Of a stretch of 64,000 nucleotides of DNA, positions 1 through 11,590 are shown piece after piece. This stretch comes from Tillus elongatus (taxonomy: Eukaryota > Arthropoda > Insecta > Coleoptera > Cleridae). Position 1 is the first letter of the stretch. Each line of letters begins with the position of its first letter. Both the position numbers and the translations under genes were made by a program. Under the pieces are notes generated by a model. That model saw only the letters and a list, made by a program, of their open reading frames with translations. It searched no databases and was not told where the DNA came from. The stretch spans positions 23,309,739-23,373,738 of the forward strand of contig OZ023267.1 in the NCBI GenBank assembly GCA_964006375.1. The letters run 5' to 3'.

Positions 1-377
1 AAGCAACACTATTCAATTGGAACGAACCATTTAACGGAATAAATAGCTTGGCTGTTAGAGACGTATTCATTGCGTTTATTAATTAAAAGATAAGCATGTT
101 TCTGATGCTCCTATTAAAACAATCAGCGCCATTTCCTAAGGTTAATAGAGAACACCGTGGAGTTAGTTAACAGAGTGCACAAGAAATTCTATTCACAACG
201 TAATAAAGGACACATCCTTTTCTCTCGTAAACGGTATAAAATATCACAAACAACGACTTGGCAATTTCATTTTAATTTCAGCAATTTTATAATTCTTTTA
301 CATCATATCACTTTGATTAAACACATAAGAATCGCTTTTCGGGATCAATACACTTGATCAGCAGCTACTTGGATTAT
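1..377. other. unrecognised AT-rich spacer
   Basis: No coding or repeat signature was recognised. The only open frame is short and resembles no known family. Confidence 0.4.
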
Positions 378-742
378 TGTATTGTATTTTGTTTCTTTAA
401 CATTGGTCTATTTTCACGACTGTGGTCAATCACCGACGACAGGGGGCAGTTCGATCATCATTCTGCAAACTTTGTTAAATCCATTACTTTCCACAAGGAG
501 GGCAGGGATATTTGACGCGCCCAACATCGTATGGTATACGGGACATATGGGTCTACGCCACTTTCGAAGGGCGGAAAGTGCAGATATACAACGTACTGAA
601 ACCACAATGACACAGCCTTGTTCAATGTTATTTTGGCAGTACGTAATTAAAAATTAAGTAACGCTTCTGCTGAGAATCGAACGTAAATGACCCTTCCCTT
701 CAGAGAAACATGTCCTTACCGCTGCGTCACTAGTTTGCTATT
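378..742 (-). repeat. tRNA-derived SINE (family 1), diverged copy
   Basis: Read on the minus strand, this starts with a tRNA-like head near 742-660 containing a B-box-like GTTCGATTCTC. The body follows (GAAAGTGGCGTAGACCC, then a block ending at a TTAAAGAAACAAA-like tail near 400). The same body occurs at 3370-3628, 19963-20190, 23820-24170 and 27088-27312. This is one of the more diverged copies. A possible 7-bp duplication, GATTATT, flanks it, but I would not rely on it. Confidence 0.6.
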
Positions 743-1127
743 TGTAATAACGTTTTGATTATTACGAGTCTTATACTATTCGTTCTTTTGGCACACTTAT
801 ATCCTGATCTAGCAAAGTCACAAGTTCCAGCAAATGTGATATGGTTCCAGCAGGGTGGTGCACTACTAAATCAATGCCCGGCACTACCTGGACTTAATAT
901 TTCTAAATCAGCGGATAGGGAAGCGAGCATCGTTAGAATGACCAGCACAATCACCCGATCTTACGCTATTAGACTTCTTACGGGAATATGTGAAAAATAT
1001 GGTATAAAAAACTAAACCACGCGATTTAACTGATTTAATCAGAAGAATAACGTTTGCTATTTGATAATTTGGCAACTGTTCGAAGGAAGCTAAATAGAGG
1101 ATGTGAAGTTTTCAAGTTGCAGCATGT
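743..1127. other. unrecognised sequence with a short open frame
   Basis: An open frame on the plus strand at 755-1015 starts with a hydrophobic stretch like a signal peptide or membrane anchor. It has no ATG at its start (TTG), and I recognise no family. It could be an exon, a relic or chance. Confidence 0.2.
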
Positions 1128-1257
1128 CATTTTAGTGAATTTTCGTAGAAAAAATGCACTAATGGCGAGATCCCAACTTTTGAATTTTGAAAATTTTTTA
1201 TCAAATGAGCGCGAACTAGGACGCCTAGAATCTATATCTGGTGTCAGTTTCAATTTA

Positions 1258-1339
<82 letters not shown>
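1128..1339 (+). repeat. composite (TA)n element, 5' half
   Basis: It begins with the terminal hairpin TAGTGAATTTTCGTAGAAAA and its partner ATGCACTAAT. The conserved module follows (GAGATCCCAACTTTTGAA, GAGCGCGAACTAGGACG, GGTGTCAGTTTCAAT), then (TA)n at 1264-1339. The 3' half is absent because a mariner-type element begins at 1340, directly after a TA. Confidence 0.75.
1264..1339. repeat. (TA)n microsatellite 1
   Basis: Near-perfect TA repeat. Its right edge is the left end of a mariner-type element. Confidence 0.95.
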
Positions 1340-1342
<3 letters not shown>

Positions 1343-3370
1343 GGTGTCTCAAAAATGATGGTCTATGTTAAAGGTGTACATTTAGCAGAATAAATAAGAC
1401 TATTTTTTCATATAAACATGGGTCCGCAAATGCTTAGTTTTTTAAATACAGCGTGTTAAAGTTATTTGTTTTTGTCAGTTTTTCACGATTAAGTCCGAGT
1501 CAAATTAAAAATTTGATGTGAAAATTGGCATGTGGGGGTTTTCGAGGTCAAGAAATTTAAATATGTTATTGCTAAGAACACTGCTGGCAGAGGGCGCCAC
1601 CTGTAACACCTGGCTTGCATTCAATTGGCTATAATTTTTTGACACCCAGTAATACTGACCTACCGTATATCTACATTGCAGCCCTTATCAATTGTGAGCA
1701 AAACATTTATATTTGATTTAAATCTCTCAGACACACCATTTTCGAGATATTTAAATTTTTGTATGTCGATGTCGCTCAAAAATTAATTCTGCGACAAATC
1801 ATAGGAATACATTTTTCACCTTTTAATTGCTACCAGTATGTATAATATTAATTTTCTTATTCTCTAGTTAAAAATTAAAATCTTACCAGAAAAAAGAACT
1901 GACAGCACACAATCATGAAGATAAAATAAAAAGCCATGATAACAAACTTTGAACAAACCATTTAAGAAAGTGGTTTCCATCGTTACGGGACTTGATTTTT
2001 GCGTTTTCGTCGTGACATATACTACATTTGACTTTTACATTTGAGACTACTCACTATTTTTAAGTAATTAATTGTATTATCCGTAATTTTTCTAATTAAA
2101 TATGGAAGTCTTTACCAACAATAAACTAACAGACATGCATGTTATGTATTTACGGGCTTTTGGTGTTATGAGGCCAAACGACTGTATGAAGAAGCCTTCC
2201 CAAGTCGGAGAATTCCAGACAGAACGATGTTTCAACGGATTGACATCCGTCTGCGAGAAACATGTACATACTTACATTGTCTAATACATCGATCTGTCTC
2301 TTTCGAATATATATTTCATTTACCAGGCACCCTTAATAAAGTTACTGCCGATCGAGGCAGACCATGAAGTGCACGAAATCCTGATTCTGAAGAGGTTGTT
2401 CTGGATGAAATTGAACAAAATCCAAAAATAAGTACTAGGGAAATGTAAAATCATCTGGAAGCATCCAATGCAACGATATGGCGAGTTCTTCACGAGCAAC
2501 AATTGCGTCCATATCACATCTAACGTGTGCAGGCACTATCGCCTGAAAGAGATTTTTTTACCTCGCCTACAATTTCTGCCAATGGTTTCTTCAACATAAT
2601 AATTTAGAGAACTTGTTGAATTGTGTATTGTTCACTGACGAGTCTGGATTTAGGCGCGACGGGATCGTCAATTTTCATAACAGCCATATTTGGGCTGACG
2701 AAAATCCCCACGCAGTTTTTGAAAGGCATAATCAACATCAATTTTTCTTAAATATATGGACTGGAATTGTAGGGTGTAATTTGATAGGACCAATTTTTTT
2801 ACCTCACAGACTTAATGCTATAACTTATCTTGAATTCCTGAAAAACCAACTAAATAGGTTATTAGAAAATGTACCTCTCGACATAGGACATAACCTGTGG
2901 TTTATGCATGACGGAGCACCCCCCCCCATTTCGCCCTAAATGTCAGAAATTACTTTTGGACACAGATGGATCGGACGCGGTGGACCTCAGCCATGGCCGG
3001 CTCGATCCCCTGATTTAAATTCCATGAACTTTTATTTATGGGGGCCTCTCAAAAGTATTGTTTATGAAGCAAATGTTGAAAATGTTGATGATCTGCAGCA
3101 AAGAATTGTACTTTGTACTTGGATGCAAACAAATTAGAAATACACCAGAAATATTTCACAGAATACGACGTTGTATGCTCCGCAGAATACGAAAGTGCAT
3201 TGGAGGGTGGCCATTTTGAACATTTATTGTAGTCAGGTATCATAAAATGTTAAAAACTTTTTTATTTGTTGTTAAAATTTGCAGACAATACAATAAGTTA
3301 CTCGAGAAAAATTAATTTTTGAGCGACATACAAAAATTGAAATATCTTGAAAATGGTGTGTCTGAGTTTC
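1340..3370 (+). mobile_element. Tc1/mariner-type element, right end lost
   Basis: The left end CAGGGTGTCTCAAAAATG follows a TA, as expected for this superfamily. Inner inverted repeats of about 60 bp pair 1733-1792 (CAGACACACCATTTTC) with 3310-3373, so the element has long inverted ends. The outer right part is missing, and SINE family 1 sequence begins at about 3370. A broken transposase lies between. Confidence 0.7.
2102..3232 (+). pseudogene. mariner-family transposase, broken
   Basis: This is a relic of a DDD transposase that would cut and paste its element at TA sites. The N-terminal frame starts MEVFTNNKLTDMHVMY at 2102, resembling the helix-turn-helix start of these transposases. A later frame (2613-2939) carries FTDESGF (first Asp) and WFMHDGAPP (second Asp). 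A third (2940-3137) carries WPARSPDLNSMNFYLWG (third Asp within PDL). The segments are in different frames with stops between, for example TAA at 2937-2939 and TAG at 3135. The C-terminal RRCMLRRIRKCIGG is followed by a further frameshift before the stop near 3232. All three acidic positions can be read, but the gene cannot make a protein. Confidence 0.8.
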
Positions 3371-3628
3371 ACCTCACTATCCTAGAAATTTTGACGAACA
3401 CCTGCCTCTCTGTAAGGAGGGTAGGAATCTTTAACTTGTCCAACATCGCATGGATACGGGACCGACGGCTTTGCGCCCCCTTTCGAAGGGCGGAATGTGC
3501 AGACATTCAACTTGCGCAAATACAATGTCACAACCTCGGTTGACGTTAATTGTACAGTATATACTGAAAAAGTAAACGGAGAACTCTGGGATCGAACCCA
3601 GTACCCTTCGTTTCAGAGGCACACACAA
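3370..3628 (-). repeat. SINE family 1, head-truncated copy
   Basis: Minus strand. The B box reads GGTTCGATCCC (plus complement at about 3588-3602), matching the RNA polymerase III consensus. The tRNA-like 5' part beyond CTCTGAAACGAAGG is missing. The other end joins the truncated mariner element. Confidence 0.7.
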
Positions 3629-3639
3629 AATAAAATTCA

Positions 3640-4083
3640 ACAAGCTTTACTATCTAATATAGTTTAAATACGAAAATATGGACAAGTTTAAATAAAATAT
3701 GTTACAATGCTCCAGCTATAAAGCTTATACACTGTCGTCTAACTTAATCTAGTAATATTTCCTTATGATGTAGTTTCCTGATTACTTGGGGTCTAACATT
3801 ATTTATGTTTATTTTATTTATTATTATTATAACACAGGGAAAAAGCTATTGTAAAAAAACCTTGTTTTCGTTTGCGTTTTTTTCCATTTTCATCTACACA
3901 AAGATGTTTAGTTTTACTATAATATATCTGGGATTTATATTAACAATAATTCTATTTTATTAAAGACTAAATATAACAACCTATGTATTTCTACTTTAAT
4001 CTATTAATTGCTGTATTCAGAAAGTGTGGTTATAATATGGTAAGTGCTAGAATTTATTATTAATAATATTTTTTAGAACTGAT
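3640..4083. other. unrecognised AT-rich spacer
   Basis: No coding or repeat signature was recognised. Confidence 0.35.
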
Positions 4084-4370
4084 TCAGAAACAACGATAAT
4101 CCTTGATATGAAGTTTATGTTTTAGGCGAAAATCTATGGTGTTTTGCTTGTATTTTGCAATGTCTTGCAGAACAATGTTATTATCTAGTTGTGTGGAGTA
4201 AAATTTTTCTGCTTATTCTTTGATTTTATCGCTGATAAGTGGCATGTTAGTAATTTTATGTAATTCGCTAATTCTTGTATATCTAGTTTTATTTAGGATC
4301 AATCTCAGGCATTTATTTTGATATATTTGTAATACGTTCTTCCTACCGAGCGTTTATTCGTCAAACAATG
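4084..4370 (-). pseudogene. jockey-like LINE, C-terminal end of reverse transcriptase ORF
   Basis: Reading the minus strand from about 4370 to a stop at 4084-4086 gives LQIYQNKCLRLILN, then YTRISELHKITNMP, then FYSTQLDNN and IAKYKQNTIDFRLKHKL. This pattern (QNKCLR, then an RN/RI-ELH motif and a short basic tail) is typical of the extreme C-terminus of jockey-clade ORF2. One internal stop (TAA near 4216) breaks it. No catalytic domain is present here. It is a 5'-truncated relic. Confidence 0.65.
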
Positions 4371-5199
4371 AGCAACACAAGCAAATAAGCTCTATTTTTC
4401 TGTAAACCTATTACAAAGCTTTATAACTCTTAGTTATAAAACTAGAAGCTGTGTTCTTTGCACGCTTGAAACGTATCCCGCATGTCATCTCAAACACGAT
4501 AAGAGCCTGTAATTAGGAACTCACAACTTTATACAATAAAGATTTTCCTGGTAACTCAATAACCTGCATATATTATATGGGTATATGAGTATAAGTTTTC
4601 CTTGTACCACGACGGACAAACAAAGGGATCAGGAGTTTTAAATAAAAGTAAGGCTTCTTGCGGAACAAGATACCTGCATACTGCATATAATATGCAGTAG
4701 GTATACAGTGCGTATCAAAAGTAAAGAATAAATACAACATTTTTGAAGCAAGATAAATGGTCTCCACGTCTGTATTTGGTATGGAACGGTTTCACCAAGT
4801 AAGGGCAACAAAAATTAATGAATAAGTTTATTTTTTATGTTATTAGTAATTTTAAAGAGAAATCCTGAAAGAGGCCGGTTTAGTTTTTTTAAATGTCACT
4901 TGCTTCAGTCAAAAAGACTTCTTCCTTCTACCTTTTCTACCTCTTTCTATTCACCTTAACGTTTTTTGAAAGGTAACTTATATTTTCAAATGGAAAGAGG
5001 GCCGTGTGGAAAGGAAAATTAACTCTACAGGCTGTCTTGCGAACTTGGACCGTTAGCCGTATATCAGGAACTACTCTGAAACAGACACATATGATTATTT
5101 AAGCAATGGTACCTTTAACAATTGTCAGCCAACGATGTTACAGAATACACAACCTTTTACGGATGCCTTAAACATGTTTCAAACGTTTTTCTTGCTTAT
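4371..5199. other. mostly unrecognised; fragment of SINE family 2 tail
   Basis: Around 4764-4805 the sequence TATGGAACGGTTTCACCAAG matches, in inverse orientation, the tail of the repeat at 33784-34120 and 53655-53965. Nothing else was recognised. Confidence 0.35.
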
Positions 5200-7072
5200 C
5201 GCTCCCGTTATCATCAGACATGCTTGTCTCTGTAGATGAGCCAGTTTGCCACTCGCGATACCACGAAGTGCCTTGGGCTACCAAACTATGGCTCCATATG
5301 TTATTATTGGTCTGATAACCACTACATAGAGCCAGTACATCTGTTTGGGGTTTGTTCCCCAGTTATTTCCACAGATTCTACGGCATGTCCACAGGGACAG
5401 TTTAGCCCTGCGGTTTACATTCTCTAACTGTACGTCCCAGTTGAGCTTCTTATCTAAGATAAACCCCAGATACCATGCTTTTTCCGTAAATGGAATCGTT
5501 TACCCCATAAGAATTGGTGTTTTTAATCTGTCCAGCTTTATTCTTCTGGTAAATGGAACAATGATCGTTTTGCGGGGGTTCACAGAGATCTGTTACTTCC
5601 GACATCAATCATTCACTACATTTAGTGCCTCTTGAAGAGTACTTGCAATTTCCTCCTCAGATTTGCCTCTAACCACATCAGCATACGCTTGGACCTCAAC
5701 CTCCCACAGCCCGAGGATAGCAAGCAAATCGTCCACAATGAGGGACCACAGCAGGGGAGATAGAAATCCCCCCTGAGGGCACCCCCTCGCAGCCTAGAAG
5801 CTGACCACGTCCCCCTGCAACGAGGTAATATCGGTCCGATTGTGGAGCATGCTTCCAATCCAGCCACAAATACTAGGTTACACCCCTCTAGCGATAGTGG
5901 TTTCGTAGAGGGAGATAGGCAATGCATTATTAAATGTTCCTTCAATGTCGAGAAATGCAGCCACCGCCACCTCCCCGTTATCCAGGAGTGTGTGATTTTC
6001 CCGAAGAGGTTATTGAGTGCTAACTCAGTAGATTTGCCAGTTTGGTAGGCATACTGGTGGGTATTAAGGGGGTTGCCGATAAAGATGTTCCCCCTAATGT
6101 GTCCGTCCAGTATTTTTTCCAATCCCTTTAGGAGGAATGATGTAACACTGAGAGGTCTCAGTGGTGTTGGTAGGAGGTTAATACGTTCCAATTTGGGAAT
6201 GTAAACCCCCTTAAACACCGTCCAGCTGGATAGAATATAGTTCCAAGCCAGACTGGCTCTATACAGCCTGATTAGGAAAGGTAGGAGAATTTCCAATCCA
6301 TTTTGTAGTAGGACTGGTACCACCCCATCCTCCCCTGACGCCTTGAATGGCTGGAAATGTTTCACAGCACACTCCACTACCGAGGCTGTAACTATTCTCC
6401 GAGCAACCTACCAGTCCTCCCTTTGAGGGCGTTTAAATAGACCCTCGGCTGGCAGGACATCTTCATTGCTCAGGATCAGACAATCTGGGAAGTGTGGGTG
6501 TGCTGAGAGCTCTAACGTTTCTTTCGATCCCAGTTCCTGGACACGGTCGCATTAGAGAATTCTGTCGATCCTGGCGCTGCTGGGCAAATTAGGGATGTCC
6601 CTGCAGAACCTTCTCCAGGACTCCCTCTTATCGTTATTTATTTGTTATAATGTGTTAGAGCGGATTTATATTGTTCCCAGTTGCCTGTAGTCTTAGCACG
6701 ATTGAAGAGACATCTCACTTATCTTCGCAGTTTTTCGAGGTTATTGTTTCACCAAGTAGACGCTCGACTATCTTTTTTTGACCTTAGTGGACAGTTTTCG
6801 TGATATACTGAGACCACAGCATCCCTTACCTGTTCAGCTGCAATCTCAATCTCTTCACGATCTCTCACGGACACAAGTCGGGCGGCTAGGGATTGCTCGT
6901 ACCCCTCCCAATCCGCCCTCCTCGGGTCGCGATACTCCACCACAGGTCTAGGACCTGTTTCAATCTCAAATAGAATATGGGCATGGTCCGAATACGAGGG
7001 TTCAGGGGACACCCTCCATTTGAAGATTTTTGACCTCAATAGCCTTGAGCTGATCGTGAGATCTATAACCTC
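5200..7072 (-). pseudogene. R1-clade LINE: endonuclease end and reverse transcriptase, split by a hAT insertion
   Basis: Non-LTR retrotransposon ORF2 on the minus strand. The first part (7072 to about 6750) reads FKWRVSPEPSYSDHAHILFE, the C-terminal end of an AP-type endonuclease (SDH motif). The spacer continues WWNNNLEKLR. The RT domain (6377-5622) shows FKASGEDGVVPVLLQ, PLRPLSVTSFLLKGLEKI and HQYAYQTGKSTELAL. The thumb follows (GAIVWYPKALRG, LQRQACLMITGA near 5330-5230). There are frameshifts, internal stops and a frame break near 5860. The RNase H domain seen in related copies is absent, so the 3' part is lost near 5200. The N-terminal endonuclease continues at 8813-8946 beyond the inserted hAT element. 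Confidence 0.8.
7065..7072. repeat. 8-bp target duplication of hAT copy 1 (left)
   Basis: ATAACCTC here and ATAAGCTC at 8813-8820 flank the element. They differ at one base, consistent with an 8-bp hAT duplication that has since mutated. Confidence 0.75.
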
Positions 7073-7565
7073 CAGTGGCGATTTCTCCTAGTGAGCTAGG
7101 TGTGCGCCGCACACCCTAAAATATAATTAAAATGTGCACAGTTAAATATGTTTTATTTCTTTTTCCCTTAGTCTTAATACACTACATATGTTATGACAAT
7201 CGATTTAATTTACTTATTTGATTTCATAAATAGTCGGTTAATAGTGACTTGGAATGAAGTCGGCACCACGTCTTCATTCGGAAATATGAGTAGGTCAATA
7301 GCAACTGGGAAAGAATTCGGGTTAGGTGTGCGTTGTTATTTCCGAACAACTTCACTCGACAGAGCTGTATTGGTATACAATACAGTCCCCCACCCATGTG
7401 TTTAAAATAGTAAGGAAATACCATTCGTTTTAACACTGCAGTGAGCGGTAAAAATACCGCTCAAGACAAATGAATTGAACGCCGGTTTAACAAACGCATT
7501 ATTTACAAACATTACAACTGCGCTTGCCTGGACCACAGTATTCTAGAATCAAAGACTATAATAAA

Positions 7566-8515
<950 letters not shown>

Positions 8516-8648
8516 TTTGTGTGAAGAGAAGAGCTTGATAATAATTCCATGTTCTTTTCGTGTTTTAAAGTTTTAAGTGACTTTTTAATTTGTTAGTGTT
8601 GCAGTGGGAAATTAATTTATTTATCTACGTCTCATTCCCATATAGGTC

Positions 8649-8649
<1 letters not shown>

Positions 8650-8724
<75 letters not shown>
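8650..8724. repeat. (TA)n microsatellite 3 (within hAT copy 1)
   Basis: This array belongs to the hAT element itself and has its counterpart at 50419-50500. Confidence 0.95.
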
Positions 8725-8729
<5 letters not shown>

Positions 8730-8812
8730 TTTAGTGTTAATAATTTTTAAAACCACCACTAACAGCAACTCGTTACCGCACACCCGAACATTTTGGTCAG
8801 GAGACGCCACTG

Positions 8813-8946
8813 ATAAGCTCTCTTCGGTTAACCGTTAGAAAGGTGAGTTCCGAGACTATGTTGTTGACAACCAGCTCCTCCCCTAATATGTATTCAAATA
8901 GCGACTCACCTCGTCTGTTAGTCTCCGTGCTCCCCCAAACCAGATG
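8813..8946 (-). pseudogene. R1-clade LINE endonuclease, 5' part beyond the hAT insertion
   Basis: On the minus strand this reads HLVWGSTETNRRGESLFEYI, then LGEELVVNN and SELTFLTVNREELIDLTI. It is the AP-endonuclease region just upstream of the SDH motif found at 7072-6950. Together they form one coding block split by the hAT element. The LINE similarity ends near 8946, so the copy is 5'-truncated. Confidence 0.75.
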
Positions 8947-8970
8947 TACCCGAAAGTAACAATCTGACTA

Positions 8971-9883
8971 GGGCAGACATCAACCTGATGAAGCGGAAAC
9001 GATGCGGTGAAGAAGATGTTTCCCAGAATTTATTAACATCACGGCCTATATGGAAAAAGAAAACATTAAAATGGTACCTACATCATTTAGATCCGACGGT
9101 AATAGTGCTAACACAAAAAGCATTCAAACAGTGGGAGCAGTATGTTGATTTGAATTTTGTGAAAACGAACAGCTATGCCGATGTCGACATAGCGATAGAT
9201 TTTTGTGACAACCAACATCGTTACTTGATAACCGGGCAACCGTGTAGATACCAAATTGGTGGCGCAGTTTTAGGACACGCTTATTGTCCGAATGTTAACA
9301 ACACACGAACTGGGACACAGTTTAGGACTCACACACTCGTACGACCCCAGATCTTTTATGTATCCGTATTATGGATCCAGCATAACTGGTGAATATATTC
9401 AACGAATTCATGAGTTGTATGGGGAACGCTCTACAACAACAACAACAACAACACAGACTACACCGAAGACAGCAGAAACTACACCACTGACATCCAAGAC
9501 TACCGCAAGACCGATGATGAAACCAAAGACGGCCACAGCAAAACCTAAAACAACCAAATCAAGTATGTACTTGTGTAATATAGACATGATCAGACCGTTA
9601 GTCATTATTAACCACAACATGTATCTGTTTTATAAGAAATGGGCGTGGGTCGTTCCATTGGACAATATGAAAGGTCCCTATAAAGAGCCAAAACTTGCGA
9701 CAGATTGGCTAGCGTATTTAAAAATTTTTAAAGAAATTAAACATATATACCAGCGGCCTAGTGAAGAAGTGGTCATGTTTACCAACGACGGAACATTCAG
9801 CCTTGTTACGTTTCCCAGCATACAGGCCACACACGTTAACAGATTCAGTAATCTCACATATCTAAATCTGAAAATTTCTAGAA
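8971..9883 (+). pseudogene. matrix metalloproteinase (matrixin) relic with hemopexin-like start
   Basis: A secreted zinc endopeptidase of the MMP family. The first frame reads LTRADINLMKRKRCGEEDV, a cysteine-switch (RCG..D) at the end of a prodomain. It continues through TLKWYLHHLDPTVIV and YADVDIAIDF to GGAVLGHAYCP. The second frame, from 9292, has the catalytic site HELGHSLGLTH and Met-turn RSFMYPYY, a Thr/Pro/Lys-rich hinge (about 9429-9560) and a hemopexin-like start (MYLFYKKWAWVVPLDN, WLAYLKIF, IYQRPSEEVVMF). At about 9290 roughly 25 residues normally between these parts (the HFD..E.W segment) are missing and the frame changes, so it is probably non-functional. A GTATGT donor-like site lies near 9883. 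Prodomain, catalytic site and hemopexin lie in one uninterrupted block, unlike typical multi-exon insect MMP genes. A retrocopy or transferred gene is possible. Confidence 0.7.
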
Positions 9884-9959
9884 GTATGTTTTCAATGATT
9901 ACCTGTTTATTAAAAATAGTTATAGCCTTAGATCGTTTCCGGTCATACCGAAAGTGAAG

Positions 9960-10338
9960 ATTTCCTTATTTTAAATAGAAAATACTATATATTATTACAT
10001 TTTTAGATTTTAATATGACTTTGTGTTCCATAGTAAACTATTTCCTTATCCACAAAATCAAAACAAATCTTAGCACGAAGCTCAGCCCGATACCATAGTA
10101 TCCGCTGCTCTACCACCTAACCCTATTAAATTATAAGTCCCAAGCCATTTATCATTCTAAACGCTAATTCGAAATAAACAAAAAAAAGCAAAATGGCATC
10201 TCTAATGGTTTCCAAAATGAGGCGACCTGAATATAAAAATTGATATCTGAAGGTGTTTAATAAAACTGTTTTTGTTAACTGAGTTTTATCTCTTCAGCCA
10301 TAATTTTCTTACGTCTAAATACTATTGACTCGTCTGTT
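9960..10338. other. unrecognised spacer
   Basis: No coding or repeat feature was recognised that I trust. A weak tRNA-like string near 10080-10130 lacks a B box. Confidence 0.3.
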
Positions 10339-10340
10339 TC

Positions 10341-11255
10341 AGACATCCTACAATAAAGGCATATTCCCTAGTAACTGGAAAACTGATTTAGTACAACCCG
10401 TCCCCAAGAAAGGATCCAAAGCGCTTCCTAGCAACTACAGGCCTATTTCTCTCTTTTCAGTCGTCTCTAAAGTGATGGAAAAGTATATAAACACTAGATA
10501 CTAAAATTTCTTGAAAAACACAGTCTAATCCACGACAGGCAGTATGGATTTCGTTAGCGCAGATCAACTGCCGACCTCCTTTCCTTTGTTACCAAGTCTT
10601 AGAGCAAGTCTATGGAACTACACGGTGAATCCCAGATTGTCGCTCTAGACAAATCCAAAGCATTCGACCAGGTCTGGCACGCAGAGCTGCCTAATAAACT
10701 TCCGGCCTATGGCCTACCACCAAAACTCTGTACCTGGAGAGAAAATTTCCTCTCCAACCGGAGCATTTCTGTTGTCGTGGATGGCGATTCCTCTAAATTG
10801 TATCCAATTAATGCAGGATTCCCTCAAGGTTCAGCTTTAGCCCCTACTTTGTTTCTTCTCCACATCAGTGTCCTGCTTTCCAGCACATCCAACCCAGTTC
10901 ACAGTTACGCGGACCACAGCACCCTCCACTCAAATATACAATATTCTAAGCCTGTCTCTTTCGCCCAATTAGATGAGGATCGCAGATTCATGGAGTGTTC
11001 TGGCTCTGTGTATCTTCAAAAAATATTAGACTGGGGATGTAGAAATCTTGGACAATTCAACTCCACCAAATCTCAGTATTGCTTTCTATCTCATAAGAGA
11101 TACACCAGCCCTAGACCCATCACAATGAACAACTAAGTTATTCAAAGTAATGAGTCCTTTTCACTTGTTGGCATTTCTGTGGATCGAAATCTCAATTGGC
11201 ATCAACATGTCACATCAATTGCAGAAGCAGCTGCTAAGAAATTAGGTTTGCTCTT
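10341..11255 (+). pseudogene. LINE reverse transcriptase fragment, jockey/CR1-like (copy 1)
   Basis: The reading starts with YNKGIFPSNWKTDLVQPVPK and NYRPISLFSVVSKVMEK, then RT core motifs: ALDKSKAFDQVWH (about 10640), GFPQGSALAPTLFLLHI (about 10820) and SYADHSTLHSN (about 10905). The active-site F/YADD box reads YADH, so the second catalytic Asp is lost. Stops and frameshifts occur, for example near 10501. A second frame continues VDRNLNWHQHVTSIAEAA up to an abrupt end at 11255. A sister copy lies on the minus strand at 55700-56815 and includes the C-terminus missing here. Confidence 0.8.
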
Positions 11256-11590
11256 CCGGAAAAAACTCGTTGATCTGTGGGTACGGTCCGATCCCAGTAC
11301 AGCCTGTATTCTGAGTTTTCTATAACAGGCTCAGGAGTGTATATATAGTATGTCACTTTACTAAGATTTAAAAGTCCCAGTTTCAGAGCCAGTTCACGAT
11401 GAAGTATTTTGGCAACTGCGTCGTGCCTCTCTTTATACTCTGTTGCAGAAAACGCTTGACAACTTCCTGTGACGTGCCTATAATAATAATAATAATAATT
11501 ATTATTATTATTATTACTATTATCATTATTATTATCATTATTTCTTTTATGGTAAAGAAAGCGAGAGAAAATTAATTCAGTTGAGTTCAT
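11256..11590 (-). pseudogene. retroelement-like fragment with trinucleotide insertion
   Basis: The minus strand encodes HVTGSCQAFSATEYKERHD, then AVAKILHRELALKLGLL and a segment ending YRLYWDRTVPTD. From memory, similar protein pieces (H.AVAK..H..LA...GL, LYWDR) occur in R2/R4-like retroelement fragments, but I cannot confirm the family. A (TAA)n/(TTA)n tract at about 11479-11545 encodes the Asn/Tyr run. The fragment abuts the truncated LINE at 11255. Confidence 0.4.
11479..11545. repeat. (TAA)n/(TTA)n palindromic microsatellite
   Basis: AATAATAAT repeats turn directly into ATTATTATT repeats, giving a hairpin-capable trinucleotide tract. Confidence 0.85.

Noticed and set aside
755..1015. Open frame with hydrophobic start as a secreted protein gene
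   Set aside because: No ATG at the start, no family resemblance, embedded between repeats; kept only as an unrecognised segment.
5842..6048. Plus-strand frames at 5236-6048 as separate genes
   Set aside because: They are shadows of the minus-strand R1 reverse transcriptase.
10080..10135. tRNA-like string GGTGGTAGAGCAGCGG on the minus strand
   Set aside because: No B box and no cloverleaf could be drawn.
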